Source: Mycobacterium sp. DL440
Lineage (GTDB): Bacteria; Actinomycetota; Actinomycetes; Mycobacteriales; Mycobacteriaceae
NCBI RefSeq assembly: GCF_011745145.1
Contig: NZ_CP050191.1
Span: 4,706,280-4,770,279 of the forward strand
Length of the DNA stretch: 64,000 nt
Reading direction: 5' to 3'
Part shown: in pieces, positions 20,853 through 29,004 of the stretch
Layout of the letters: every line of letters begins with the position of its first letter
How positions within the stretch are numbered: position 1 is the first letter of the stretch
The notes under the pieces: generated by a model
Seen by the model: only the letters and a program-made list of their open reading frames with translations
The model's database searches: none
Told to the model about the DNA's origin: nothing
Made by a program: the position numbers and the translations under genes

Positions 20853-21515
20853 ATGAAGATCTCCGATGTCGCATCCTGGCCGGTCGAGCTGGGTGCGGCG
20901 GTACGCCACCGGCGGCTGTTCCACCCGAGCGGCGTGCTCGCGCGCGGCAGCCTTGAGCGGACCGCACCCGCCGGCCGGGGCCTGCCCCTCTACTCGTGCG
21001 AGGTCGTCGGAAGATTGTCGAAGGGCATCGGCACACCGGATTCGGTGCCCGACATCGCCGGCCTGGCCTGGCGGATGCCACCGCAACTGTCCGGTACACC
21101 GTGGGACGTGCTGTTGGCCTCCACGCTGGCGGGCAATCGATTTGTGTTGTGGCCGGCCAATTCCTGGGCCGGGATCACGTTCTCCAGCGTGATGCCGCTG
21201 CGATTCGACGGCGCGCTGTGGTGGCTGCGCGTCCGGCTCAGCACTGAGTTCGACGGTGCGGGACTGTGCTTGGACAGTGTGAACCGGCAGTTGGAATGTG
21301 GTGGGGTTCAATTCGACGTCGAACAATCCCCTGCTGCCGGTGAGTTCGAACCGGTTGCCCGGCTGTCGCTACGCGAGAAGCTGCCGCACAGCCGCGACGT
21401 CTCGTTCGACCCCGCGCTGCACACCGCCGACGGGGTCCGCCTGACGCCCGATTGGTTGGCCGACGTCCGACGCGTCGCGTACCGGCGCAGCCGGATCGGA
21501 CGCGATGCCGAGTAA
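20853..21515 (+). CDS. conserved protein of unknown function
   Basis: 220 aa from ATG 20853 (MKISDVASWPVEL); a TTG at 20820 would add 11 residues. It is rich in Trp, Leu and Arg with no transmembrane segment, signal peptide or recognised catalytic motif. The pattern RHRRLFHPSGVLARG...GLPLYSCEVVGRLSKG...WDVLL...NSWAGITFSS looks like an actinobacterial family seen without experimental annotation. Its position 43 nt after the thioesterase suggests possible cotranscription. Confidence 0.65.
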   Translation: MKISDVASWPVELGAAVRHRRLFHPSGVLARGSLERTAPAGRGLPLYSCEVVGRLSKGIGTPDSVPDIAGLAWRMPPQLSGTPWDVLLASTLAGNRFVLWPANSWAGITFSSVMPLRFDGALWWLRVRLSTEFDGAGLCLDSVNRQLECGGVQFDVEQSPAAGEFEPVARLSLREKLPHSRDVSFDPALHTADGVRLTPDWLADVRRVAYRRSRIGRDAE

Positions 21516-21518
21516 CGC

Positions 21519-21677
21519 TCAGTCCGGCGGTTCCTGGCTGGTGCTCTCGGTGGTGTCGACGTCCGGGGTGTCCTCCGGAACCTTCTTGGCCCGGTCGGGC
21601 TGGTCTGCCGCATCACGCCTGCCACCGTGCTCGTCGTCGCGATGCTGTTCGTCGTAGATCCCCTTACCGGTTGGCAT
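21519..21677 (-). CDS. 52-aa hydrophilic acidic small protein
   Basis: The product starts MPTGKGIYDEQHRDDEHGG and ends STSQEPPD. It is almost entirely charged or polar and probably disordered. It lies between two conserved genes and ends 4 nt past the previous gene's stop on the other strand. The recognisable MPTGKGIY start makes it a likely real actinobacterial small protein; function unknown. Confidence 0.55.
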   Translation of the reverse strand: MPTGKGIYDEQHRDDEHGGRRDAADQPDRAKKVPEDTPDVDTTESTSQEPPD

Positions 21678-21724
21678 GCACTTGAGGTACCCGACGCCGA
21701 CCGCCTCAAACTCCCTGGAGGGCC

Positions 21725-22189
21725 CTACAGTCGCGCCTTGACCGCCGCTGACAACCGCGCACCGTCGGCCTTGCCCGCGGCAATGGCCGTGGCAGCCTTC
21801 ATCACCTGGCCCATCTGACGCATACCGGGCCGTTCCCCGATCTGCTCGGCGACCTGTGCGATGGCGGTGTCGGCGACGTCGGCCAACTCGGCGTCGGTCA
21901 GCGGGGTGGGCAGGTACTCGTCGATGATCCGGGCCTCGGCGTGCTCGTTGGCTGCCAATTCACCCCGGCCGTTCTGGGTGTAGATCTCGGCCGCCTCGCC
22001 GCGTTTCTTGGATTCCCGGGCCAGCACCGCGATCACCTCGGCGTCGGACAGTTCCCGGGCTTGTTTACCCGAGACCTCTTCGCTCTGGATCGCGGCCAGC
22101 ACCATGCGCAGGGTGGCGGTGCGCAGTTTGTCCTGCGACTTCATCGCGCCGGTCAGATCCGCGCGCAGCTTGTCCTTGAGGTCGGCCAT
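21725..22189 (-). CDS. GatB/YqeY domain protein (Rv3688c-like)
   Basis: 154 aa, a full-length YqeY protein: LKDKLRADLTGAMKSQDK at the start, SKKRGEAAEIYTQNGR in the middle and GQVMKAATAIAAGKADGARLS at the end. The same domain forms the tail of GatB, the amidotransferase subunit that corrects mischarged tRNA; the stand-alone form has no proven role. The gene is 19 nt downstream of the SIMPL-domain gene. Confidence 0.92.
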   Translation of the reverse strand: MADLKDKLRADLTGAMKSQDKLRTATLRMVLAAIQSEEVSGKQARELSDAEVIAVLARESKKRGEAAEIYTQNGRGELAANEHAEARIIDEYLPTPLTDAELADVADTAIAQVAEQIGERPGMRQMGQVMKAATAIAAGKADGARLSAAVKARL

Positions 22190-22208
22190 AGCGTCAACCT
22201 AGCTGCGA

Positions 22209-22883
22209 TCAGTTCTCGCCCGCCACGAATTTCGCATCGACCGACACCGAGACCTCGATATCGGCGGGGGCGAAATCCAGTTCAGGTGCCCCACCGCCTG
22301 GGGACATGGCCATCGCGCGCATCATCCGCGGGGACGACGAATCCTCGGGCGAGCGGCTCAACATCCCGGCGTCGCCGATCGCCACCGGCCGCACCCGACC
22401 GAGGGCCAGGGCATCGGAGTAGCGCTGGGCCCGGGTGACGGCATCCTGCACGGCGCGGGTGTGTACCTGGGCGACGAGCTCATCGCGATGCTCGGTGGTC
22501 AGGGCCCATTCGATCCGCGACAACGAAAATCCGCCGGTTTCGGTGACATGGCGGCCGACCCATCGCGACAGCGCGGTGAAATCGCTGAACTTGACCTGGA
22601 TGTCGACGCTGGCATGGTGCACCAGCGGCAATTGCTTGCCCTCGTTGTTCCAGGGCCGGTTGGCCCAGGTGCGCACCTGGCCGGTGGACCACCACGTGAC
22701 CGGGCCGGAATCGGGCTGGTGCAGCGGGGTGATCGTGGATTTCACGGTGTCCAGATCACGGACCACCCGCTCGTACTCCGGTTCGATCGCCGGGCCCTCG
22801 TAGCCGAGCGTCGCATGGACCGTCGCACGTTCGGGCGGCTGAAAAGCGGAAAAAGACCCACGCACGATGATCTCGATCGGCAT
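22209..22883 (-). CDS. SIMPL (DUF541) domain protein
   Basis: 224 aa from ATG 22883 (MPIEIIVRG). The SIMPL/DUF541 layout is seen: an N-terminal beta-strand IEIIVRGSFSAFQPPERATV, a central helix and the C-terminal region RAVQDAVTRAQRYSDALAL typical of the family. No signal peptide is visible, unlike the periplasmic members. Function unknown. Its promoter is the left half of an inverted repeat shared with the divergent membrane gene. Confidence 0.75.
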   Translation of the reverse strand: MPIEIIVRGSFSAFQPPERATVHATLGYEGPAIEPEYERVVRDLDTVKSTITPLHQPDSGPVTWWSTGQVRTWANRPWNNEGKQLPLVHHASVDIQVKFSDFTALSRWVGRHVTETGGFSLSRIEWALTTEHRDELVAQVHTRAVQDAVTRAQRYSDALALGRVRPVAIGDAGMLSRSPEDSSSPRMMRAMAMSPGGGAPELDFAPADIEVSVSVDAKFVAGEN

Positions 22884-22890
22884 GGGGTCC

Positions 22891-22917
22891 ACCGTAGTTG
22901 CTGACGGGAACTACGGT
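22891..22917. promoter_or_regulatory. back-to-back leaderless promoters in a perfect inverted repeat
   Basis: ACCGTAGTT (22891-22899), a 9-nt spacer and AACTACGGT (22909-22917) are exact reverse complements. Each arm contains TACGGT on its own outward strand, placed 7 nt before ATG 22883 (minus) and 6 nt before ATG 22924 (plus). The polymerase footprints must overlap, so the two divergent genes probably compete for transcription. Confidence 0.7.
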
Positions 22918-22923
22918 GAATGG

Positions 22924-23895
22924 ATGACGAGCGGTCGGCTGTATATGGGGAGTGTCATCCCGCTTCGCCCGTTGAGCCTGACCGACATCTTCAACGGCGC
23001 CGTCGCCTACGTGCGCACCAATCCGAAAGCGACGCTGGGTCTGGCCACCGTGGTCGTTCTGGCGTCGCAGATCATCACGCTCGCACTGCAAGTCGGGCCG
23101 CTGTCGGCCCTCGGCGAATTCGACTCGACGGTGCAGGGTGAGGCACCGTCGCCCGGGACTCTCGCGGTGTTCGCCACCGGCGCGTTCGTCGGCATCGTCG
23201 TCACGACGCTTGCCTCGCTACTGCTCAGCGGCATGCTCACGGTGGTGATCGGGCGCTCGGTGTTCGGGGGGACCATCACCGTCGGCGAGGCCTGGCGGCG
23301 GGTGCGCGGTCGGTTACCGGCTCTGATCGGGTTGACGGTGCTGCAGGCCCTGGCCCTGGTCGTCGCCGCCGGGGGCGTCGCGGTCATGATTGCCGGTGCG
23401 GGCGCGATCGGCGGCGGGCTGGCGGCGTTCGCTGTCGGGGCGCCTCTGGTGCTGCTCGCGCTGGTCGGTGTGCTCTATGCGTCGACGGTTCTGCTGTTCG
23501 CCCCCGCGGTGATCGTGCTGGAACAGCGCGGCATCGTCGATGCGGTCAAACGGTCATTTACGTTGGTGAACAAGGACTTCTGGCGCGTCTTCGGCATCTG
23601 GGTGCTGGCCACGATCGTGGCCTCGGTGATCGCCTGGGGTGTGGGCGCGCCGTTCAACGTGGCCGGGCAGATCATGTCGATGGTCGCCGAGGGTCCCACG
23701 GTGCCGGCGCTGATCCTCAGTGCCGTCGGCGCCGCGATCGGGCAGATCGTCACCGCACCGTTCAGCGCGGGTGTGGTGGTCCTGCTCTACGCCGACCGGC
23801 GGTTCCGCGCCGAGGCGTTCGACCTGATGTTGCAGACGGGTGCGGGTGCACCGGTGGAAGCTGCCGACCAACTATGGCTGCAGCGGTACCTCTGA
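22924..23895 (+). CDS. multipass membrane protein (Rv3689-like)
   Basis: 323 aa with about six hydrophobic segments, beginning PLRPLSLTDIFNGAVAYVRTNPKATLG and including GGLAAFAVGAPLVLLALVGV. The N-terminal motif and fold class match the glycerophosphodiester phosphodiesterase-associated membrane domain family, but there is no enzymatic domain. It opens a cluster of five genes with overlapping or nearly touching ends that continues through MoxR and DUF58, suggesting a membrane-complex assembly role. Confidence 0.8.
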   Translation: MTSGRLYMGSVIPLRPLSLTDIFNGAVAYVRTNPKATLGLATVVVLASQIITLALQVGPLSALGEFDSTVQGEAPSPGTLAVFATGAFVGIVVTTLASLLLSGMLTVVIGRSVFGGTITVGEAWRRVRGRLPALIGLTVLQALALVVAAGGVAVMIAGAGAIGGGLAAFAVGAPLVLLALVGVLYASTVLLFAPAVIVLEQRGIVDAVKRSFTLVNKDFWRVFGIWVLATIVASVIAWGVGAPFNVAGQIMSMVAEGPTVPALILSAVGAAIGQIVTAPFSAGVVVLLYADRRFRAEAFDLMLQTGAGAPVEAADQLWLQRYL

Positions 23896-23896
23896 G

Positions 23897-24484
23897 GTGA
23901 CAAACATCGACATCGACCGTGACGCCGCGCACGACGCCGCGCAGAACGAGCTGACCAAGCCGATCTATCCGCGGGCGTCACCGACCGATCAGATCGGTGA
24001 GTGGCTCAAGGATCTGCTGTACCGGATCACCGCCGCAGGCTCCACGATCCCCGGTGGATGGTTCACCATCTCAGTGCTGGCCATCCTGCTCGTGGTGGCC
24101 GTCGTAGTGGCGGTGCGGATCGCACGGCGCACCATGCGTACTGCGCGCAGTGCGGACCACGCCCTGTTCGGCAGCGAGGAGCTCAGCGCCGCACAGCACC
24201 GCTCGATCGCCGAAAAATTTGCCGCACAAGGTGATTGGTCGTCCGCGATTCGCCACCGGGTCCGCGCACTGGCCCGCCACCTTGAAGAAGCCGGGGTTCT
24301 CGACGCGGTCCCGGGCCGTACTGCCACCGAACTCGCCCGCGACGCCGCGACAGCCCTACCGGGCCTGTCGGCCGGATTATTCAGTGCGGCAACCACCTTC
24401 AACGACGTCACCTACGGAGAGCAACCGGGTACCGAAACGGCCTACCGGCAGATCGCGGCCCTCGACGAGGCTCGGGCACGATGA
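23897..24484 (+). CDS. DUF4129 membrane protein (Rv3690-like)
   Basis: 195 aa. One strong transmembrane helix (about residues 52-75) precedes a cytoplasmic DUF4129 domain with the pattern WSSAIRHRVRALARHLEEAGVL and ATELARDAATALPGLS...FNDVTYGEQPG. In transglutaminase-like membrane proteins the same domain forms the C-terminus. The GTG start lies 1 nt after the previous stop and the stop overlaps the next ATG (ATGA). Confidence 0.85.
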   Translation: MTNIDIDRDAAHDAAQNELTKPIYPRASPTDQIGEWLKDLLYRITAAGSTIPGGWFTISVLAILLVVAVVVAVRIARRTMRTARSADHALFGSEELSAAQHRSIAEKFAAQGDWSSAIRHRVRALARHLEEAGVLDAVPGRTATELARDAATALPGLSAGLFSAATTFNDVTYGEQPGTETAYRQIAALDEARAR

Positions 24485-25608
24485 GTGCCGAATCGGTCAA
24501 ACAACGCTTCCGTACGGCGCGCTGGGTGCTGCTGACGTTCGCTGTCATCGTCGCGGTGGCCGTGGTGACGGTGTATCTGACCGCACCGCGACCGGGCGGC
24601 GCGATGGATCCCGAGTCGACGTCGCCGGAGGGGACGCACGCGTTGGTCAGTTTGTTGCGGGATCACGGTGTCGAGGTGATCACTGCGGCCGATGTCGACG
24701 AGGTGCGACGGGCCGCCCGGCCCGGCACCCTGCTGGTGGTGGCGCAGACGATGTTTCTGTCCAGCGACAAGACCGTTGACCGGCTGACCGACATCCCGGG
24801 CGACCTGCTGCTGATCGCGCCGTCCGGGCTCACCCGGCAGAAGCTGGCCCCGCAGATCCGGCTCGACAAGCCGACGGAGTTCGGCGGCGGCGAGCCGGAT
24901 TGTGAACTGCCCGAGGCCAACCGGGCCGGAACGACGCAGCTGGGCACCACTGATACCTACACCGCGGCCGACGGTACAGCGCTGACGTCGTGCTACGACG
25001 GCGCGGTGGTCCGCTACCACGACGGGCAGCGCACCGTCACGGTGGTCGGCACCGGCTCCTTCATGACGAACTCGCGCCTGCTCAAAGAGGGCAACGCGGC
25101 ATTGGCGATGAATCTGTCCGGGGCCGCGCCACGGATCATCTGGTATGCGCCACAGCATTTCGAGGCCGAGTCGACCGGAGGCGGCACCCTGTCGGATCTG
25201 ATGCCGCCGCAGGTCCGGTGGATCGTCCTGCAGCTGTGTCTGGTGGTCGCACTGCTGGCGGTGGCGCAGGCGCGACGTCTCGGCCCGCTGGTCGCCGAAT
25301 CCCTGCCGGTGGTGGTCCGCGCCTCGGAGACCGTCGAGGGACGTGGACGGTTGTACCGCTCCCGCCGCGCGCGTGACCGCGCAGCCGACGCGTTACGCAC
25401 CGCGGCGTTGGGCCGCCTGTTGCCGAGGCTCGGCCTGACCTCCGCCGCGGCACCGCAGGCCGTCGCTGCCGCCGTCGCCGCGCGCTGCGGCGCCGCCTCC
25501 AACACGGCCGGCCACATCCTGTTCGGCCCACCGCCTGCGACTGACGCTGAACTCGTCCATCTCGCACAACAACTCGACGACATCGAAAGGCAGGTCGCGC
25601 AGTCGTGA
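24481..25608 (+). CDS. DUF4350 membrane protein (Rv3691-like)
   Basis: 375 aa. An N-terminal helix (about 14-34), an extracytoplasmic DUF4350 domain (STSPEGTHALVSLLRDHGVEV is the typical start) and a second helix near residue 245, followed by a cytoplasmic Arg-rich region. DUF4350 proteins travel with MoxR/DUF58 genes and resemble a degenerate GATase-like domain. Start and stop overlap the neighbours by 4 nt each, so translation is coupled. Confidence 0.88.
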   Translation: MSAESVKQRFRTARWVLLTFAVIVAVAVVTVYLTAPRPGGAMDPESTSPEGTHALVSLLRDHGVEVITAADVDEVRRAARPGTLLVVAQTMFLSSDKTVDRLTDIPGDLLLIAPSGLTRQKLAPQIRLDKPTEFGGGEPDCELPEANRAGTTQLGTTDTYTAADGTALTSCYDGAVVRYHDGQRTVTVVGTGSFMTNSRLLKEGNAALAMNLSGAAPRIIWYAPQHFEAESTGGGTLSDLMPPQVRWIVLQLCLVVALLAVAQARRLGPLVAESLPVVVRASETVEGRGRLYRSRRARDRAADALRTAALGRLLPRLGLTSAAAPQAVAAAVAARCGAASNTAGHILFGPPPATDAELVHLAQQLDDIERQVAQS

Positions 25609-26579
25609 CTCAGCCCCACCCAGAGAATGCCGGCTCCGATTCGGCCCGTGAAGCCCTGATGGCCCTGCGCAATGAGATCGCCAAGGTGGTGGTCGGTCAG
25701 GATGCGGTGATCAGTGGACTGGTGGTCGCGCTGCTGTGCCGCGGGCACGTGCTGCTGGAGGGGGTGCCCGGGGTGGCCAAGACCCTGCTGGTGCGCACCC
25801 TGGCGGCGGCCCTTCAGTTGGAGTTCAAGCGCGTGCAGTTCACGCCGGACCTGATGCCCGGCGACGTCACCGGCTCCCTGGTGTACGACGCGCGCACGGC
25901 CGAGTTCGAGTTCCGCGCCGGCCCGGTGTTCACCAACCTGCTGCTGGCCGATGAGATCAACCGGACGCCACCGAAAACCCAGGCGGCACTTCTGGAGGCG
26001 ATGGAGGAGCGCCAGGTCAGCGTCGACGGCACACCCCGGCCGCTGCCTGACCCGTTCATCGTGGCAGCCACCCAGAACCCGATCGAATACGAGGGCACGT
26101 ATCAGCTGCCCGAGGCCCAGCTGGACCGCTTCCTGCTGAAGCTCACCGTGCCGTTGCCGCCGCGGGATCAGGAGATCGCGATCCTGAGCCGGCACGCGAA
26201 GGGCTTCGATCCGCGTGACCTGTCGGCCGTGCGGCCGGTGGCTGGGGCCGCCGAGCTGGCGGCCGGGCGCGAGGCGGTGCGCCAGGTGTTGGCCGGTGAC
26301 GAGGTGCTGGGCTACATCGTCGACATCGTCGGGGCCACCCGGCGTTCCCCGTCGCTGCAACTCGGCGTGTCACCGCGCGGTGCGACTGCCCTGCTGGCCA
26401 CGGCACGGTCCTGGGCCTGGCTGTCCGGCCGCAACTACGTCACCCCTGACGACGTCAAGGCGATGGCCAGGTCCACGCTGCGTCACCGGGTAGCGCTGCG
26501 TCCGGAGGCCGAACTCGAAGGCGCCACCCCCGACGGAGTGCTGGACGGCATCCTGGCCGCGGTCCCGGTGCCGCGCTGA
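25605..26579 (+). CDS. moxR2: MoxR-family AAA+ ATPase (Rv3692-like)
   Basis: 324 aa. Walker A is EGVPGVAKTLL (A-K-T rather than G-K-T, common in MoxR), Walker B LLADEINRTPPKTQ, sensor 1 ATQNPIEYEGTY, and the C-terminal lid contains the sensor 2 arginine. MoxR ATPases act as chaperones that mature partner complexes carrying von Willebrand-type domains; here the partner should be the DUF58 protein just downstream. GTGA overlap upstream and TGATG overlap downstream. Confidence 0.93.
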   Translation: MTQPHPENAGSDSAREALMALRNEIAKVVVGQDAVISGLVVALLCRGHVLLEGVPGVAKTLLVRTLAAALQLEFKRVQFTPDLMPGDVTGSLVYDARTAEFEFRAGPVFTNLLLADEINRTPPKTQAALLEAMEERQVSVDGTPRPLPDPFIVAATQNPIEYEGTYQLPEAQLDRFLLKLTVPLPPRDQEIAILSRHAKGFDPRDLSAVRPVAGAAELAAGREAVRQVLAGDEVLGYIVDIVGATRRSPSLQLGVSPRGATALLATARSWAWLSGRNYVTPDDVKAMARSTLRHRVALRPEAELEGATPDGVLDGILAAVPVPR

Positions 26580-27901
26580 TGGTTCTCACCGGCCGCGCGG
26601 GTCTGGTGGCACTGGTGTGCGTGCTGCCGATCGCGTTGGCCCCATGGCCGGCAACGGCTTTCGCTGCGCTGGCGGTGCTGTTGGCCGTGGCCGTGGTAGT
26701 CGATGTCGCGCTCGCCGGCCGCATCGGCGGGTTGCAGATCGTCCGCGGCGGCGAGTCGACCACCCGCCTGGGCCAGACCGTCGACGCCGCGCTCACCGTG
26801 ACCAATACCGGACGACGCCGAGTGCGTGGCGCGGTTCGCGATGCCTGGCCGCCGAGCGCATCGGCACAGCCGCGCAAACACCGGGTGAATATCGCTGTGG
26901 GACAAAAGATTTCCCTGACCACCCGGTTACACCCGGTGCGCCGCGGCGATCAGCACTGCGAGCTGGTCACGGTGCGTTCGATCGGGCCGCTTGGGCTGGC
27001 CGGACGCCAACGCTCGCAGCAACTGCCCGGCCAGGTGCGGGTCCTGCCGCCGTTCCTGTCCCGCAAGCACCTGCCGTCTCGGCTGGCCAGGCTGCGGCAG
27101 TTGGACGGTGCGATCCCGGTGCTGATCCGCGGTCAGGGCACCGAGTTCGACTCGCTGCGTGAATATGTCGTCGGCGACGACGTTCGCTCGATCGACTGGC
27201 GCGCCACGGCCCGGCGGGCCGATGTGGTGGTGCGTACCTGGCGCCCGGAGCGCGACCGGCGGGTGGTGATCGTGCTCGACACCGGACGCACATCCGCGGG
27301 GCGGGTCGGGGTGGATCCGACCGCGCTGGATCCAGGCGGGTGGCCGCGGCTGGACTGGTCGATGGACGCGGCACTGCTGCTGGCGGCGCTGGCGGCCCGC
27401 GCCGGCGATCACGTCGACTTCCTGGCCATCGACCGGGTGACGCGCGCCGGGGTGTGGGGTGCCTCGCGAACCGAACTGCTGGCCGCGCTGGTCGCGGCGA
27501 TGGCACCGTTACAGCCTGCGCTGGTGGAATCCGATGCGACCGCGATGGTTTCGGCGGTCGCGCGCCGGGTGCGGGGCCGGGCGCTGGTGGTGCTGCTGAC
27601 CGATCTGAACGCCTCGGCGCTCGACGAGGGGTTGATGACGGTGCTGCCGCTACTGTCCGCGCGCCATCAGGTCCTGCTGGCCGCCGTGTCCGATCCGCGG
27701 GTGGACCAGTTGGCGGCGGGCCGTTCCGATGCCGCGCAGATCTACGACGCCGCGGCTGCCGAACGGGCCCGCAACGACCGCCGAGCCATCGCGTCGCGGC
27801 TGCGCGGGCACGGCGTCGATGTGGTCGATGCCCGGCCCGAGGATCTGGCGCCGGCCCTGGCCGACCACTACCTGGCGATGAAGGCGGCCGGAAAGCTCTA
27901 G
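26579..27901 (+). CDS. DUF58 protein (Rv3693-like)
   Basis: 440 aa. Two N-terminal membrane helices (about residues 5-45) are followed by a beta-rich region and the DUF58 domain, GTEFDSLREYVVGDDVRSIDWRATAR, then a vWA-like fold starting VIVLDTGRTSAGR. The metal site reads DTGRT rather than DxSxS. The ATG shares one base with the preceding stop. As the target of the MoxR ATPase it would act at the membrane. Confidence 0.9.
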   Translation: MVLTGRAGLVALVCVLPIALAPWPATAFAALAVLLAVAVVVDVALAGRIGGLQIVRGGESTTRLGQTVDAALTVTNTGRRRVRGAVRDAWPPSASAQPRKHRVNIAVGQKISLTTRLHPVRRGDQHCELVTVRSIGPLGLAGRQRSQQLPGQVRVLPPFLSRKHLPSRLARLRQLDGAIPVLIRGQGTEFDSLREYVVGDDVRSIDWRATARRADVVVRTWRPERDRRVVIVLDTGRTSAGRVGVDPTALDPGGWPRLDWSMDAALLLAALAARAGDHVDFLAIDRVTRAGVWGASRTELLAALVAAMAPLQPALVESDATAMVSAVARRVRGRALVVLLTDLNASALDEGLMTVLPLLSARHQVLLAAVSDPRVDQLAAGRSDAAQIYDAAAAERARNDRRAIASRLRGHGVDVVDARPEDLAPALADHYLAMKAAGKL

Positions 27902-27979
27902 TTTCCTTGCGCGAGCAGACATAAAACTGCCCAATTTGCCCCGAAAACGGGCGGTTTTGCGTCTGCTCGCGCAAGGGAA
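27902..27979. terminator. long two-part hairpin between convergent genes
   Basis: The outer stem (27902-27920 with 27961-27979) pairs 19 positions with one G-U; an inner stem AAAACTGCCC (27923-27932) pairs with 27949-27958 with one G-U. It fills the whole gap between two convergent stops, starting 1 nt after one and ending 1 nt before the other. It probably acts as a bidirectional terminator and may be a dispersed palindromic repeat. Confidence 0.75.
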
Positions 27980-28972
27980 TCAGCCCGTCGGCACCACGTC
28001 GGGGGCATCCTCGAGGTCGCCACTCTCCCCGGCCCGTACGGCCTTGCGCCCGAAGTGGAACACATAACCCAGGAAGGCAAGTTCGGCGGCCACGCCGATG
28101 CCGATCCGCATCCAGGTGGGTAACGGCGACGGGGTCACCAGGGCCTCGATCAGACCGGATATCAGCAGGACGACGGCAAGCCCGATCGCGGCCGCCACCA
28201 CCGCCCGGCCCTGTTCGGCGAGCGCCTGTGCCCGGGGTCGGTCACCGGGCGCGATAACCGTCCAGCCGAGCCGCATCCCCACTGCGGCGGCCAGGAACAC
28301 GGCGGTCATCTCCAGCAGTCCGTGCGGGGTGATCAGCCCCAGGAACAGATCGCCTTTGCCCGCGCTGAACATCAGTCCGGCGATCACGCCGAGGTTGGCC
28401 GCGTTCTGGAACAGGATGTACGGGATGGGCAGACCGAGCAGGATCGCGAAGGCGATGCACTGCGCGGCCACCCACGAGTTGTTGACCCACACCTGCAGGG
28501 CAAATGAAGCGGCGGGGTGCTCGCTGTAGTACGACGCGAAGTCATGGTTGACCAATTCGTCGACCTCGCTGGGGGTTCCGATGGCCGCGTGCACATCCGG
28601 GTTGCCCGACACCCACAGCGCCAGGGCCACGGTCACGATGAAGAACGCCACTGCGGATCCCAGCCACCAGCGCCAGGACCGGTAGGCCACCACCGGGAAG
28701 GACACGGTCCAGAACCGGACGAACTCGCGCCAGAGCGGGGCGTGCGCACCAGTCACCGCGGCACGGGCCCGGGCCACCAGCCCGGACAGCCGCCCCACCA
28801 GAACCGAATCCTGCGAGGCCGATCGCACCATCGACAGGTGCGTGGAGACCCGCTGATAGAGGTCGACGAGCTCATCTACCTCGGCGCCGGTCAACCGTCG
28901 GCGTCGTTTTACCAACTGCTCCAACCGGTCCCAGGTGGGGCGATGGGCCACGACGAACGCATCGACATCCAC
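27980..28972 (-). CDS. SpoIIM-like (stage II sporulation M) membrane protein (Rv3694c-like)
   Basis: 330 aa with a cytoplasmic helical N-terminus (LVDLYQRVSTHLSMVRSAS) and about six transmembrane segments. The motif GLITPHGLLEMTAVFLAAAVG is the SpoIIM/DUF95 signature. Non-sporulating actinobacteria keep this gene beside the MoxR/DUF58/RDD cluster, suggesting a shared membrane role. GTG start at 28972, 32 nt from the divergent RDD gene. Confidence 0.9.
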   Translation of the reverse strand: MDVDAFVVAHRPTWDRLEQLVKRRRRLTGAEVDELVDLYQRVSTHLSMVRSASQDSVLVGRLSGLVARARAAVTGAHAPLWREFVRFWTVSFPVVAYRSWRWWLGSAVAFFIVTVALALWVSGNPDVHAAIGTPSEVDELVNHDFASYYSEHPAASFALQVWVNNSWVAAQCIAFAILLGLPIPYILFQNAANLGVIAGLMFSAGKGDLFLGLITPHGLLEMTAVFLAAAVGMRLGWTVIAPGDRPRAQALAEQGRAVVAAAIGLAVVLLISGLIEALVTPSPLPTWMRIGIGVAAELAFLGYVFHFGRKAVRAGESGDLEDAPDVVPTG

Positions 28973-29004
28973 GTGGCAAAGCGTAGTCGGTAGCGTGTGT
29001 CGTT

